In this document: piece by piece, positions 40,354 through 49,456 of the stretch
How positions within the stretch are numbered: the first letter of the stretch is position 1
Layout of the letters: the number at the start of each line of letters is the position of its first letter
DNA from: Amphritea opalescens
GTDB taxonomy: Bacteria; Pseudomonadota; Gammaproteobacteria; Pseudomonadales; Balneatricaceae
Assembly: GCF_003957515.1 (NCBI RefSeq)
Contig: NZ_RQXW01000003.1
Location: 62,001 to 126,000 of the forward strand
Direction: 5' to 3'
DNA: 64,000 nt
The notes under the pieces: model-generated
What the model was told of the DNA's origin: nothing
The model's input: the letters and a program-made list of their open reading frames with translations, nothing else
Database searches by the model: none
Made by a program: the position numbers and the translations under genes

Positions 40354-40980
40354 CTACCGAGACGCCGGCGGTTGGCCATATTTCAACCGAACATACATCA
40401 ATGCCACTGTAATCGCGTCCCCCAGTGCCGTATGCCGCTCTAACATCGGAATATCCAGCTGTTTAGAGATCGTATCAAAGCGCAAATCAATATCACCGCC
40501 AACATACCGCCACTTAATAATATCGTGATACACATGGGACAACTCAATCGCCTTGCCCGGCAAACCAAAACCATAGCGTGGCCGCAGATACTTCTCTAAC
40601 ATGCGCACATCATAATTAACGTAATAACCAAGAATAGGCCGATTGCCGACAAAGGCTAGCACCTGCTCCAACGCCTCATCCATATCCACGCCATCGATGA
40701 GGTCCGCCGCCCGTATCTTATGTATCTTGATCGAATCGCCGGTCAAGCTCTTAGGCGGTTTCAGCTTAATATCCAGCCGTTCGCTGGTCATCACTTTGCG
40801 ACCTTTGATTTTCACCGCACCAATCGAGAGTATTTCACCCTCTTTAATATTAAGACTGGTGGTCTCACAATCCAGAGACACCACTTCATCGCCATCATAA
40901 GGCTTAAACAGATGTGCATGAGGACCCTTTTTATGGTTCATGCGCTCCTTTATTTTACGAATACTTCTGGGAATAATCAT
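40354..40980 (-). CDS. DEDDh 3'-5' exonuclease (DNA polymerase III epsilon-like)
   Basis: A 208-residue exonuclease domain. The catalytic residues are visible: Asp37 and Glu39 (SLDCETT), Asp124 (VNYDVRML), and His183 with Asp188 (ERHTALGDA). It lacks the C-terminal polymerase-binding part of DnaQ. It starts 8 bases after the DUF294 gene, a pairing also found next to the actP-like gene in Pseudomonas (PA3232-PA3235 type cluster, from memory). The substrate is unknown; with the cyclic-nucleotide/CBS partner a regulatory role is possible but unproven. Confidence 0.85.
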   Translation of the reverse strand: MIIPRSIRKIKERMNHKKGPHAHLFKPYDGDEVVSLDCETTSLNIKEGEILSIGAVKIKGRKVMTSERLDIKLKPPKSLTGDSIKIHKIRAADLIDGVDMDEALEQVLAFVGNRPILGYYVNYDVRMLEKYLRPRYGFGLPGKAIELSHVYHDIIKWRYVGGDIDLRFDTISKQLDIPMLERHTALGDAITVALMYVRLKYGQPPASR

Positions 40981-40988
40981 TTTCCGTG

Positions 40989-42815
40989 TTAGCCTCCCAG
41001 GTGATATCTAAGCTCTAGGTGTTTCTTAAAACCCTTAACGATATGCATGCCATCCCTCAGCAGATCTTTTTCCATTTTATCCAGTGATGATAATTCAAGA
41101 ATATTGGGCGTTTGATCGACACCGCTTTCAGATTCATCGATCCGCTTAACCTGTTGCTTCAAACGAGTTTGAATAAACAGGGCGAGCGCTTCACCTAATT
41201 CACGCCCATGCTCCGCTTTCATCTGCCCCATCTCCACCAGCGCTTCGATACGTTTAAAGGTGTTGGTTTCGAGTATTTTGAACTGCAGTGCCATGGTGCG
41301 AATACCATGCACGATGGGGAAAATACCCGCTTTCTTAACATCCAGTTCGCCTTTATCTTTCAAATTACCGAAAAAAGTGAGTGGCGTATTAAACTCAATG
41401 GCCGCTCGGGCAAAATGGGAAAAGAACACATCGTTATTTTGTAGGTGGCGTAAAAACCAGTTTCTTGAGGCCTTAAACAGCGCCACATTACCCGCCACCG
41501 GATGCGCATCTACGGCGATAGCCAGATTCATCTGCGCCTCGCCTTCGCACTGATAAGACCAGTCGCTCATCGCCTGCGTCCACTGGCCGATCGACTTAAC
41601 CCAAGCCGGATTAGACACCATAATATTGCCCGGACACTTAGGAAAACCAAAGGATATCAAGGTTTCAGTAAAACGCTCCATGGTCGCCTGCATCTCTGGC
41701 CAGATCAAACCATCTCGATAGATCAGAGCATTATCCTGATCGGTCTTCATGATCTGTTCTCCACGGCCTTCACTGCCCATCACCACCAAGCAAACATGGG
41801 GCTGCATATCAGCGGGCACAATCAAACCAAACAGTTTGGCAATCACTCGCTCATTCATCGCGGCGATCAACTCCATGGCAAAACGCGCCTTAACGCCCTG
41901 CGACACCAAGGCTTTGATCAGGTCATTCAGCCCATGCGCCGCTTCATAAAGGTCTTCAACCGTCTGCGCCCGCTCGATGCGCAGGCCGATTACATGGGAG
42001 TGGCTAGAAAAATAGCTCAACACATCGGTCAGTTCAATGACGCCTGTTAGGCTACCATTATCCATCACCACAATCCGCTCGATACGCTGCTGGGTCATGG
42101 TAATCAATGCATTAAAGAGATAATCATCGGAGGTCATCGAAATCAGTCGATAGCTGGCGATACCCGCGACACCCGCGTCGAGAGACAGCTTATTGATAAT
42201 CACCGCATCCAGCAGATCAGTACCCGTTACCATGCCGTAGCGATTGCCCCGCTTAACCAAAACGCAATCAGAGCGTTTTTCACGCATCAACTGAGTCGCC
42301 TCGGTGATCGTCGTGCCATCCAGTACAATCAACGGCTCTCGGATCAAGCCATCTTTAATCTGCGCCAACATAAACTCTGCCATATCCTGATCACCGCCCT
42401 CCTGGGCTTGGATTTCAGTTTTGGCAGAAAGACTTTGCTGGAAGTAATCGGCAAAGCGGCTATTGCTAGCGCAGAGATCGAGCAGTACACGGGTCGGCAG
42501 TATGTGACAGATAGTCTCATCGACAGCGATAAAATTATGGATCGCCTTACCTTTGAGGGCCGACCAACCACCGAAGTAATCTTCGTTGGTATAGTGCACA
42601 TAGAGATGTTCCTGCGCGCCCTGCTCTTCGACCTCATCACTCTCGGCGACACGCCCCTTTAAGATGATATAGACACCTTCAGGCACGCTACCGGCGGCAA
42701 GAATCGTCTCACCCGACTGATAATAGCCAATATCAAGGCTTGAACTCAGTATTGCCTGCTCCTTCTCGGTGAGCAAACTGAACGGCATATTTTCTATTTT
42801 GAAAGATGTTGGCAT
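40989..42815 (-). CDS. Cyclic nucleotide-binding/CBS-domain nucleotidyltransferase-like protein (DUF294)
   Basis: A 608-residue soluble protein. It has an N-terminal cNMP-binding fold (about 1-135; AGSVPEGVYIILKGRVAE), a pair of CBS domains (about 165-280; TITEATQLMREKRSDCVLVK and DDYLFNALITMTQQRIERIV), a DUF294 nucleotidyltransferase-like domain with GSEGRGEQ then DQDNALIY (about 345-370), and the DUF294 C-terminal helical domain. The family resembles GlnD-type transferases, but its substrate is not known. GAGGAG precedes the ATG. It is followed after 8 bases by the exonuclease, and the acetate-type transporter lies upstream. Confidence 0.88.
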   Translation of the reverse strand: MPTSFKIENMPFSLLTEKEQAILSSSLDIGYYQSGETILAAGSVPEGVYIILKGRVAESDEVEEQGAQEHLYVHYTNEDYFGGWSALKGKAIHNFIAVDETICHILPTRVLLDLCASNSRFADYFQQSLSAKTEIQAQEGGDQDMAEFMLAQIKDGLIREPLIVLDGTTITEATQLMREKRSDCVLVKRGNRYGMVTGTDLLDAVIINKLSLDAGVAGIASYRLISMTSDDYLFNALITMTQQRIERIVVMDNGSLTGVIELTDVLSYFSSHSHVIGLRIERAQTVEDLYEAAHGLNDLIKALVSQGVKARFAMELIAAMNERVIAKLFGLIVPADMQPHVCLVVMGSEGRGEQIMKTDQDNALIYRDGLIWPEMQATMERFTETLISFGFPKCPGNIMVSNPAWVKSIGQWTQAMSDWSYQCEGEAQMNLAIAVDAHPVAGNVALFKASRNWFLRHLQNNDVFFSHFARAAIEFNTPLTFFGNLKDKGELDVKKAGIFPIVHGIRTMALQFKILETNTFKRIEALVEMGQMKAEHGRELGEALALFIQTRLKQQVKRIDESESGVDQTPNILELSSLDKMEKDLLRDGMHIVKGFKKHLELRYHLGG

Positions 42816-42854
42816 TGTAATCTCCTCAATCCGCCGCTACTGCAAAGCGTCTGA

Positions 42855-42879
42855 TTAAAGGGTCATAAAAACCCTTTAA
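42855..42879. repeat. Inverted repeat in the DUF294 leader
   Basis: TTAAAGGGT, a 7-base loop, then ACCCTTTAA, a perfect 9-bp stem, 40 bases upstream of the DUF294 start. It lacks a T-tract, so it is not a typical terminator. It could be an operator or an RNA hairpin in the leader. Confidence 0.55.
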
Positions 42880-42912
42880 GCCGAAACTTTCGCTTCATAA
42901 AACAGGTCCGAT

Positions 42913-42946
42913 AAAAAAGGCGCGCCAACCTTCGCTGACGCGCCTT
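42913..42946 (-). terminator. Rho-independent terminator after the SSS transporter gene
   Basis: In the transcript direction AAGGCGCG and CGCGCCTT form an 8-bp GC-rich stem followed by T6, starting 26 bases after the transporter stop. It separates the transporter unit from the DUF294 gene. Confidence 0.85.
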
Positions 42947-42971
42947 ACATTTAATCAGATCTTTTCAGACC

Positions 42972-44780
42972 TTAGTGCGCGTGAGCTTCACCTGCACCGC
43001 GGGGTACACGAATACTCTCAACCATTTCCTGAATTTCAGCAGGTGGTGGAGGAGTCATCATGCAAACCACATAGGCAACGACGAAGTTCAGGATCATACC
43101 AACGAAGCCGAAGCCACCGGTGGAGATACCCAAGAACAGATCATCTTTCGATCCACCCATAAAGGTGAAGTAGATCATGTAAGCCATGGTAGAACCAAGA
43201 CCGACGATCATACCGGCAATCGCGCCCTCTTTGTTCATGCGCTTATTGAAGATACCCATTACGATAACAGGGAACACGGAGGAGGATGCCAGACCAAAGG
43301 CCAATGCAACTACCTGTGCCACGAAGCCTGGAGGATTGATGCCGAAGTAACCCGCAATACAGATGGCCACCACTGCAGCAAGACGAGCATACATAAGCTC
43401 CTGCTTCTCACTGATATTTGGATTAACACAGGTTTTCATCAAGTCATGCGCAATCGCTGTGGAGATAACCAACAACAAGCCCGCTGCTGTCGATAGTGCT
43501 GCGGCAACCGCACCCGCTGCAACCAAGGCAATAACCCAGCTAGGTAACTGAGCGATCTCAGGGTTAGCCAATACCATGATGTCACGGTCAACATAGACTT
43601 CGGTCACGAATGGAGCACCCGGAGCCGGTGTTGGATTAACCTTAGCGTTGGTAACCGCACGCTCACCATGAATACCACGGGCTTCACCATCAAACGCTGG
43701 CTTACCACCTTCAAACGCTGAACCGGCAGCATACTGTACTTTGCCGTCACCGTTATAATCGTGCCAGCCTAACAGACCCGCATTTTCCCAGTTCTTAAAC
43801 CAGGTAGGCATCTCACTGTAGGCAGTACCTACATTAGTTGCATCAGTACCGTTAATCGTTTCGATCAGGTTTACACGACCGAAACCAGCAACACCCGGAA
43901 TCGTAGTGTACAGAATCGCGATAAAGATCAACGCCCAACCCGCAGAAGTACGCGCATCTTTAACACGCGGCACGGTGAAGAAACGTACGATAACGTGCGG
44001 CAGACCCGCAGTACCCGCCATCAAGGCCGCTGTCAGACAGAAGACATTGATAGTGGATTGCTGACCCGAGGTATATTCAGCGAAACCAAGGTCAACAGAC
44101 AGCTTATCCAAGGTTGCCAAGACAGACATACCTGAATCCAGCGTCGCACCCAAACCAATTTGCGGCAAGAAGTGACCGGTTATCTGCATCGACATAAAGA
44201 TCGCAGGCACCATGAACGCCAGAATCAGTACGCAATACTGTGCAACCTGAGTATAGGTAATACCCTTCATGCCACCCAATACGGCGTAGAAGAATACGAT
44301 CGCCATACCGATAATAACACCGGTGTTGATATCAACATGCAGGTAACGGGAGAACACAATCCCCACACCACGCATCTGACCAGCAACATAGGTAAAGGAG
44401 ATCACGATAGTACAGATGATGGCGATAACACGCGCCGTCTGTGAGTAATAGCGATCGCCGACAAAGTCAGGCACGGTAAACTTACCAAACTTACGCAGGT
44501 AAGGTGCCAGCAGCATCGCCAATAGCACATAGCCACCGGTCCAGCCCATTAGGTAAGCGGCACCATCACGACCAATGAACGAGACCAAGCCCGCCAAAGA
44601 GATGAACGACGCTGCAGACATCCAGTCAGCCGCCGTTGCCATACCGTTAGCGATAGGGTGTACACCACCGCCCGCCACGTAGAATTCTTTTGTTGACCCC
44701 GCACGGGCCCAAATAGCAATACCGATATAGAGCGCAAAGGAGCCCCCTATAAAGATGTATGTAAGTAGATCAAGACTCAT
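42972..44780 (-). CDS. Sodium:solute symporter, acetate permease (ActP)-like
   Basis: A 602-residue SSS-family transporter with about 13 hydrophobic segments. Family features include GSFALYIGIAIWARAGSTKE, FYVAGGGVHPIANGMATAAD and PHVIVRFFTVPRVKDARTSA. It is of the subfamily (VC_2705 type) paired with DUF4212 proteins. An extracytoplasmic insertion of about 110 residues (around 310-410) contains DYNGDGKVQY, which looks like a calcium-binding DxNxDG loop. Clustering with acs and the CrbSR pair suggests acetate or another short-chain acid as substrate (inference). It lies 32 bases after the DUF4212 gene. Confidence 0.9.
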   Translation of the reverse strand: MSLDLLTYIFIGGSFALYIGIAIWARAGSTKEFYVAGGGVHPIANGMATAADWMSAASFISLAGLVSFIGRDGAAYLMGWTGGYVLLAMLLAPYLRKFGKFTVPDFVGDRYYSQTARVIAIICTIVISFTYVAGQMRGVGIVFSRYLHVDINTGVIIGMAIVFFYAVLGGMKGITYTQVAQYCVLILAFMVPAIFMSMQITGHFLPQIGLGATLDSGMSVLATLDKLSVDLGFAEYTSGQQSTINVFCLTAALMAGTAGLPHVIVRFFTVPRVKDARTSAGWALIFIAILYTTIPGVAGFGRVNLIETINGTDATNVGTAYSEMPTWFKNWENAGLLGWHDYNGDGKVQYAAGSAFEGGKPAFDGEARGIHGERAVTNAKVNPTPAPGAPFVTEVYVDRDIMVLANPEIAQLPSWVIALVAAGAVAAALSTAAGLLLVISTAIAHDLMKTCVNPNISEKQELMYARLAAVVAICIAGYFGINPPGFVAQVVALAFGLASSSVFPVIVMGIFNKRMNKEGAIAGMIVGLGSTMAYMIYFTFMGGSKDDLFLGISTGGFGFVGMILNFVVAYVVCMMTPPPPAEIQEMVESIRVPRGAGEAHAH

Positions 44781-44812
44781 ATTAGTAATCCTCAGCTCAG
44801 CCGTTATTGTTG

Positions 44813-45076
44813 TTATTCATGAACGTCGTATTTTTCATCAAGCTTATTCATGCTGATTACGTACATCCAGATTAGAGCTACATATACGAAGATTGCACCC
44901 TGCTGCGCGATCCAGAAACCCAGAGGGAAACCGAAGAACGGAATTGCGTTCAATTGATCGACAAACAGGATTCCTGCTACGAAAGACACTACAAACCATA
45001 CTGCGAGGTAAGTTATGATAATGCGTAGGTTTTCAGCCCAGTAGGCCGAAGCATTGTCTTGTGAAGAAGTAGACAT
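44813..45076 (-). CDS. DUF4212 small membrane subunit of the SSS transporter
   Basis: An 87-residue protein with two transmembrane helices (IIITYLAVWFVVSFVAGILF and LGFWIAQQGAIFVYVALIWM) joined by VDQLNAIPFFGFP. DUF4212 (YjcH-like role) proteins precede SSS transporters of this type. ATG 45076 (MSTSSQDNASAYW) has AAGGA about 9 bases upstream; an ATG at 45085 overlaps that element and is less likely. It is the first gene of the transporter operon, divergent from crbS. Confidence 0.9.
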   Translation of the reverse strand: MSTSSQDNASAYWAENLRIIITYLAVWFVVSFVAGILFVDQLNAIPFFGFPLGFWIAQQGAIFVYVALIWMYVISMNKLDEKYDVHE

Positions 45077-45355
45077 TTGCACCATCCTTATTTTTGTTAT
45101 TAAGGTTAATTAAAAGTTGTGGACTATTAGAATTTAACAAAGAGTGAAGGCAATAAAATCCCCTACTTTGGTCTGATTAAAGTGATCAAAAAGCCACCAA
45201 ATCAGCCCGAGCCCACGCCCTACGCCACCTGAGGGCATTCCGGAAAAACCGTTAGAACTCAATAGACTAGACAAAGGTATAAGAGCAATAGGGTTCTTCC
45301 CTCGAGTTCGGTTACACTAGACACTTCAATAGCGTAACAACAGGCAGACCTGACG
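45077..45355. other. Divergent intergenic region between the DUF4212 gene and crbS
   Basis: A 279-base region that should contain promoters for the transporter operon (leftward) and crbS (rightward). An AT-rich stretch lies at 45086-45160. CTGATT at 45173-45178 and AATCAG at 45201-45206 form a short inverted repeat, and TACACT near 45313-45318 could be a -10 box for crbS. No sigma-54 or FliA site is evident, consistent with metabolic rather than flagellar control. Confidence 0.4.
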
Positions 45356-48300
45356 ATGCTTTCTGGCGGCTCTATTATTCTTATCTCTCTAGCCTATGTG
45401 GGGCTACTCTTTGCCATTGCCTACTTTGGCGACCGCAGTGCTAAAGGACGCTCATACGCCAGCAATCCAGTAATCTACTCCCTGTCTCTGGCTATCTACT
45501 GTTCATCTTGGACGTTTTATGGCGCGGTAGGCCGAGCATCGGTCACCGGTTGGCAGTTTCTAGCCACCTATCTAGGCCCAGCCATAGTGTTTATTTTTGC
45601 TTGGCGAGTGATCGAAAAGGTCATTTTGGTCAGCAAGCAGCAGAACACCACCTCTATCGCCGATTTTATCTCCTCCCGTTACGGCAAAAGCCAGGCGCTA
45701 GCGGTGCTCGTCACCATCATCGCAGTATTTGGCACCATCCCCTATATCGCTATGCAGCTGAAAGCCGTGGCGATCAGCTATGATGCGATCGCCCCCGGCG
45801 CTACCGAAGCCCTCAGTAAAGGTAACGATACCGCCCTGTTTGTCGCTTTACTCATGGCCCTCTTTACGATTCTATTCGGCACCCGCCATATCGATGCCAC
45901 CGAACACCACGAAGGCATGGTATTAGCGGTCGCGTTCGAATCGATCGTTAAGCTCACCGCCTTTATCGCTGTCGGCCTGCTGGTCACCTTTCAAATTTTT
46001 GATGGTGTACCCGATCTGATTAACCATATCCGCGCCCAACTTAACAACAACGCTAATTTCAGCAGCCCACTGAATGGCAACTTTCTTGGCAACAGTTTCC
46101 TCACCGAGATACTGCTCGCCTGTGCAGCAATACTCTGCCTACCACGTCAGTTTCACGTCACCATTGTCGAAAACACACGGGTGGAAAACCTGAAAACCGC
46201 CCGCTGGCTATTTCCGCTTTATATGCTGCTGTTATCCCTATTTGTCTTGCCGATCGCCACGGCCGGGATGACCCTATTCGCCGATACCGATATCAATGCC
46301 GATACGTTTTTATTGATGCTGCCACTGCATGTCGGCTTTGAAGATCTCGCCACCTTTGCCTTTATCGGCGGCCTATCCGCCTCCACCAGCATGGTCATTG
46401 TGGCGGCTATCTCGCTCTCCACCATGGTCTGTAACGATATTGTGATGCCTCTGTTACTAAGGGTTTCTTGGCTCAAATTATCGAAAAACAAAGACCTCGG
46501 GGCGCTGCTGCTCAAGGTTCGACGCATCACCATCATCTGCCTGATGATCATGGCCTATTTCTATTATCGGATATTAGGGGATCAAGGCACCTTAGCGTCC
46601 TTTGGCTTACTGGCCTTTGCCGCTTCGGCACAGTTTCTACCGGGATTACTCGGTGGCGTTTATTGGAAAACCGGCTCACGCTACGGCATTTTAGCGGGCC
46701 TCAGTGCTGGCTTCTTGATCTGGCTTTACACCCTCGTATTTCCCACGCTATCCAGCGCGGGGCTGCTACCGGCCTCTTTTATCGAAAACGGATTATTCGG
46801 CTACGACCTGCTGCGCCCAACACAGCTGTTCGGCATCACCGGTATGGACCCGCTCACCCACGGTACGTTCTGGAGCCTGTCGATCAATACCTTGCTCTAC
46901 GTGGTGATATCTCGCTACAGCCCGCAACGACTGGTCGACCGAATTCAAGCCAGCGCCTTCGTCGATGTTTATAGTAAAAACCTTTCCGAAACCTCACGGG
47001 TGTTCAGCCATGCAACCGTGGGTGATTTGCAGATACTCACCGAACGCTTTCTCGGTATCAGCCGTACTCAACACGCCTTCACCGGCTTTGCTCTGAAGGC
47101 CGGTATCGATCCACCCCTGTCCGGCGATAAAGCCAGCTCAGAACTGATTCAATTTACCGAACGGCTACTAGCCGGCGTGATCGGTGCCTCTTCCGCACGC
47201 ATTGTGCTGGCATCGACACTGCGCGGTAAGGATATGCAGATCGGCGATGTGGTTACCATCGTTGACGAAGCCTCGCAGGCACTGCGCTTTAACCGTTCGC
47301 TGCTGCAGTCCACCATTGAAAACATCACTATGGGGATTAGTGTGGTGGATCAACAGATGCGCTTAGTCGCTTGGAACCGCCGCTATATCGAGATGTTCGA
47401 ATACCCCAATGGGCTGATCTGCGTTGGTCGCCCCATTGAGGAGATCTTCCGCTATAACGCTACAAACGGGGAGTATGGCGCGGGCAATATCGATCAACAG
47501 GTGAAAGATCGCCTCACGACGTTAAAAGAGGGCAAAGCGCACTCATATGAACGTCACCGTATGGATGGCTCGGTGCTTGAAGTACGCGGCAACCGTATGC
47601 CTAACGGTGGTTTCGTCAACACCTACATGGATATCACCGAGCATAAACGGGTACAGGAAGCCCTGCGTGAGAGTGAACAGAATGTGCGTACCTACACCGA
47701 TAATGTGCCGGTACTGATCGCCTTTTTGGATACCGATCGTAACTTCCGCTTCGTTAACAAAGCCTATGCCACCACCTTTGGACTCGATCGGCACAATATC
47801 GCCGGCGTGAATAGCGCCAGCATTCTCAGCCCCGAAGAGTTTGAGATGCGCCTGCCCTACGTCAACAAGGTATTGCAGGGTGAACGGCAACGCTTTGAAA
47901 CGAAGATCCCCTCCTCGGATGGCCACACCCGTTATGCCGAAGTCACCTATATCCCCCATATCAACGAAGCGGGCTATCAACTCGGCTATTTCACCCTTTA
48001 TCAAGATATCACCGAGCGCCGTAAGGCCGAGCAACTCCTACAAGAAACCAATGAGAATCTCGAACAGCGCGTGCGGGAGCGAACCCATACATTGTCGGTG
48101 GTTAACAAAGAGCTACGTAAAGAGAACACCATCCGCGCCCTCATCGAGGATGAGCTACGCCAAGCTAAGTTTGATGCGGATGCCGCCAACCTCGGCAAAA
48201 CCCGTTTCTTAGCGGCCGCTAGCCATGACCTGTTGCAACCTCTGAATGCCGCCCGCCTGTTCATCTCGGCACTCGCACAGCAGAAACATAACGAAGAGAC

Positions 48301-49294
48301 CCAACAACTGGTCCACAACCTTGATGGCTCGCTAAAAGCCGCCGAGAGTCTGATCACCACGATCTTAGATATCTCCAAGCTGGATGCCGGTGCCTTAGAA
48401 CCGAACCTTAGCCATTTCTCGATCAATGCCATGTTCGACCACCTCAGTGCTGAATTTACCGCGCTGGCGGAAGAGAAAAACCTACAGTTCGATTTTGTAA
48501 AATGCTGCCAGACCGTCCACTCCGACCAACAGCTACTACGTCGAGTGCTGCAAAACTTCTTATCCAATGCGATTCGCTACACGCAACAGGGCAAGATCAT
48601 GCTTGGCTGCCGTCGCGTGGGCCGACAGTTACGTATTGAGGTGTGGGATACCGGTGTCGGTATTCCGACAGACAAACTCAAAGAGGTCTTTGAGGAGTTC
48701 CATCGCATCAACAACCCTAAGCACTCTCAGGTTGACGGCCTAGGCTTAGGGCTGGCCATCACCGAGCGTATCGCCCGGATGCTGCACCACCCGATCGATG
48801 TGCGCTCCTGGCCCAACAAAGGCACGGTCTTTAGTGTCACCGTGCCACTAGGGGATAAAACCAAAGCGGTTAAACCGCGCCCAGAAAAACGGGGTTGGAT
48901 TCGCAGTAAAGGGCTCGAAGGGATTAAGGTGCTGGTGATTGATAACGAACCTAAGATTCTCGAAGGTATGGGGGCGTTATTACAGGGCTGGTCCTGCAGC
49001 GTGCTCACTGCCATCTCGGCGGCCGATGCGCAAGCCGATATTATTGCGCAAGAGTTTGTACCGGATATTATTCTCGCCGACTACCACCTCGATGAAACGC
49101 TCACCGGCGTGATGGCGCTGCAAACCTTAGCGCCATTATGGGATCATCCGATCCCTGCGGTGGTGATTACCGCCGACCGCACCGACTCGGTCAAAGAGGA
49201 GATCAACGCACATCATGCAGAGATTTTACATAAACCGATCAAACCCGCCGCACTGAGGGCGATTATCAGTAAGCTGATCACCGTGAAGCCATAA
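45356..49294 (+). CDS. crbS: Transporter-type hybrid sensor kinase CrbS
   Basis: A 1312-residue protein: an N-terminal SSS (SLC5-like) domain with about 13 transmembrane segments (1-520); a linker; two PAS domains (about 650-770, TIENITMGISVVDQQMRLVA, and 778-895, YTDNVPVLIAFLDTDRNFRF); a coiled coil; a histidine kinase with the H box AAASHDLLQPLNAARLF (His near 957), NFLSNAIRYTQ and DGLGLGLAI; and a C-terminal receiver with Asp near 1241 (IILADYHLDE). CrbS of Vibrio (MxtR in Pseudomonas) senses a signal linked to acetate and activates acs through CrbR. Here crbR and acs are adjacent. It stands alone, divergent from the transporter. Confidence 0.85.
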   Translation: MLSGGSIILISLAYVGLLFAIAYFGDRSAKGRSYASNPVIYSLSLAIYCSSWTFYGAVGRASVTGWQFLATYLGPAIVFIFAWRVIEKVILVSKQQNTTSIADFISSRYGKSQALAVLVTIIAVFGTIPYIAMQLKAVAISYDAIAPGATEALSKGNDTALFVALLMALFTILFGTRHIDATEHHEGMVLAVAFESIVKLTAFIAVGLLVTFQIFDGVPDLINHIRAQLNNNANFSSPLNGNFLGNSFLTEILLACAAILCLPRQFHVTIVENTRVENLKTARWLFPLYMLLLSLFVLPIATAGMTLFADTDINADTFLLMLPLHVGFEDLATFAFIGGLSASTSMVIVAAISLSTMVCNDIVMPLLLRVSWLKLSKNKDLGALLLKVRRITIICLMIMAYFYYRILGDQGTLASFGLLAFAASAQFLPGLLGGVYWKTGSRYGILAGLSAGFLIWLYTLVFPTLSSAGLLPASFIENGLFGYDLLRPTQLFGITGMDPLTHGTFWSLSINTLLYVVISRYSPQRLVDRIQASAFVDVYSKNLSETSRVFSHATVGDLQILTERFLGISRTQHAFTGFALKAGIDPPLSGDKASSELIQFTERLLAGVIGASSARIVLASTLRGKDMQIGDVVTIVDEASQALRFNRSLLQSTIENITMGISVVDQQMRLVAWNRRYIEMFEYPNGLICVGRPIEEIFRYNATNGEYGAGNIDQQVKDRLTTLKEGKAHSYERHRMDGSVLEVRGNRMPNGGFVNTYMDITEHKRVQEALRESEQNVRTYTDNVPVLIAFLDTDRNFRFVNKAYATTFGLDRHNIAGVNSASILSPEEFEMRLPYVNKVLQGERQRFETKIPSSDGHTRYAEVTYIPHINEAGYQLGYFTLYQDITERRKAEQLLQETNENLEQRVRERTHTLSVVNKELRKENTIRALIEDELRQAKFDADAANLGKTRFLAAASHDLLQPLNAARLFISALAQQKHNEETQQLVHNLDGSLKAAESLITTILDISKLDAGALEPNLSHFSINAMFDHLSAEFTALAEEKNLQFDFVKCCQTVHSDQQLLRRVLQNFLSNAIRYTQQGKIMLGCRRVGRQLRIEVWDTGVGIPTDKLKEVFEEFHRINNPKHSQVDGLGLGLAITERIARMLHHPIDVRSWPNKGTVFSVTVPLGDKTKAVKPRPEKRGWIRSKGLEGIKVLVIDNEPKILEGMGALLQGWSCSVLTAISAADAQADIIAQEFVPDIILADYHLDETLTGVMALQTLAPLWDHPIPAVVITADRTDSVKEEINAHHAEILHKPIKPAALRAIISKLITVKP

Positions 49295-49405
49295 GCTTTT
49301 CACCTTAAAGTGATCGGCTCGCAATCGCTTAGGCTGTTGATGATTCGCGGCTGGCCGCTGGCGAAGAGGCAATACCAAACCGTCAACACTTACCGACCAG
49401 ACACA

Positions 49406-49432
49406 AAAAAGCGCACTCAGGGTGCGCTTTTT
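49406..49432. terminator. Bidirectional Rho-independent terminator between crbS and crbR
   Basis: AAAAAGCGCAC, loop TCAGG, GTGCGCTTTTT: a perfect 11-bp stem flanked by A and T tracts, so it can act for both convergent genes, crbS (plus) and crbR (minus). Confidence 0.93.
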
Positions 49433-49456
49433 AATCGAAAGACGTTTGGCTGCTTA

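Noticed and set aside
47543-48034. Minus-strand frame of 163 codons within crbS
   Set aside because: It is antisense to the PAS-coding region and has no family features.
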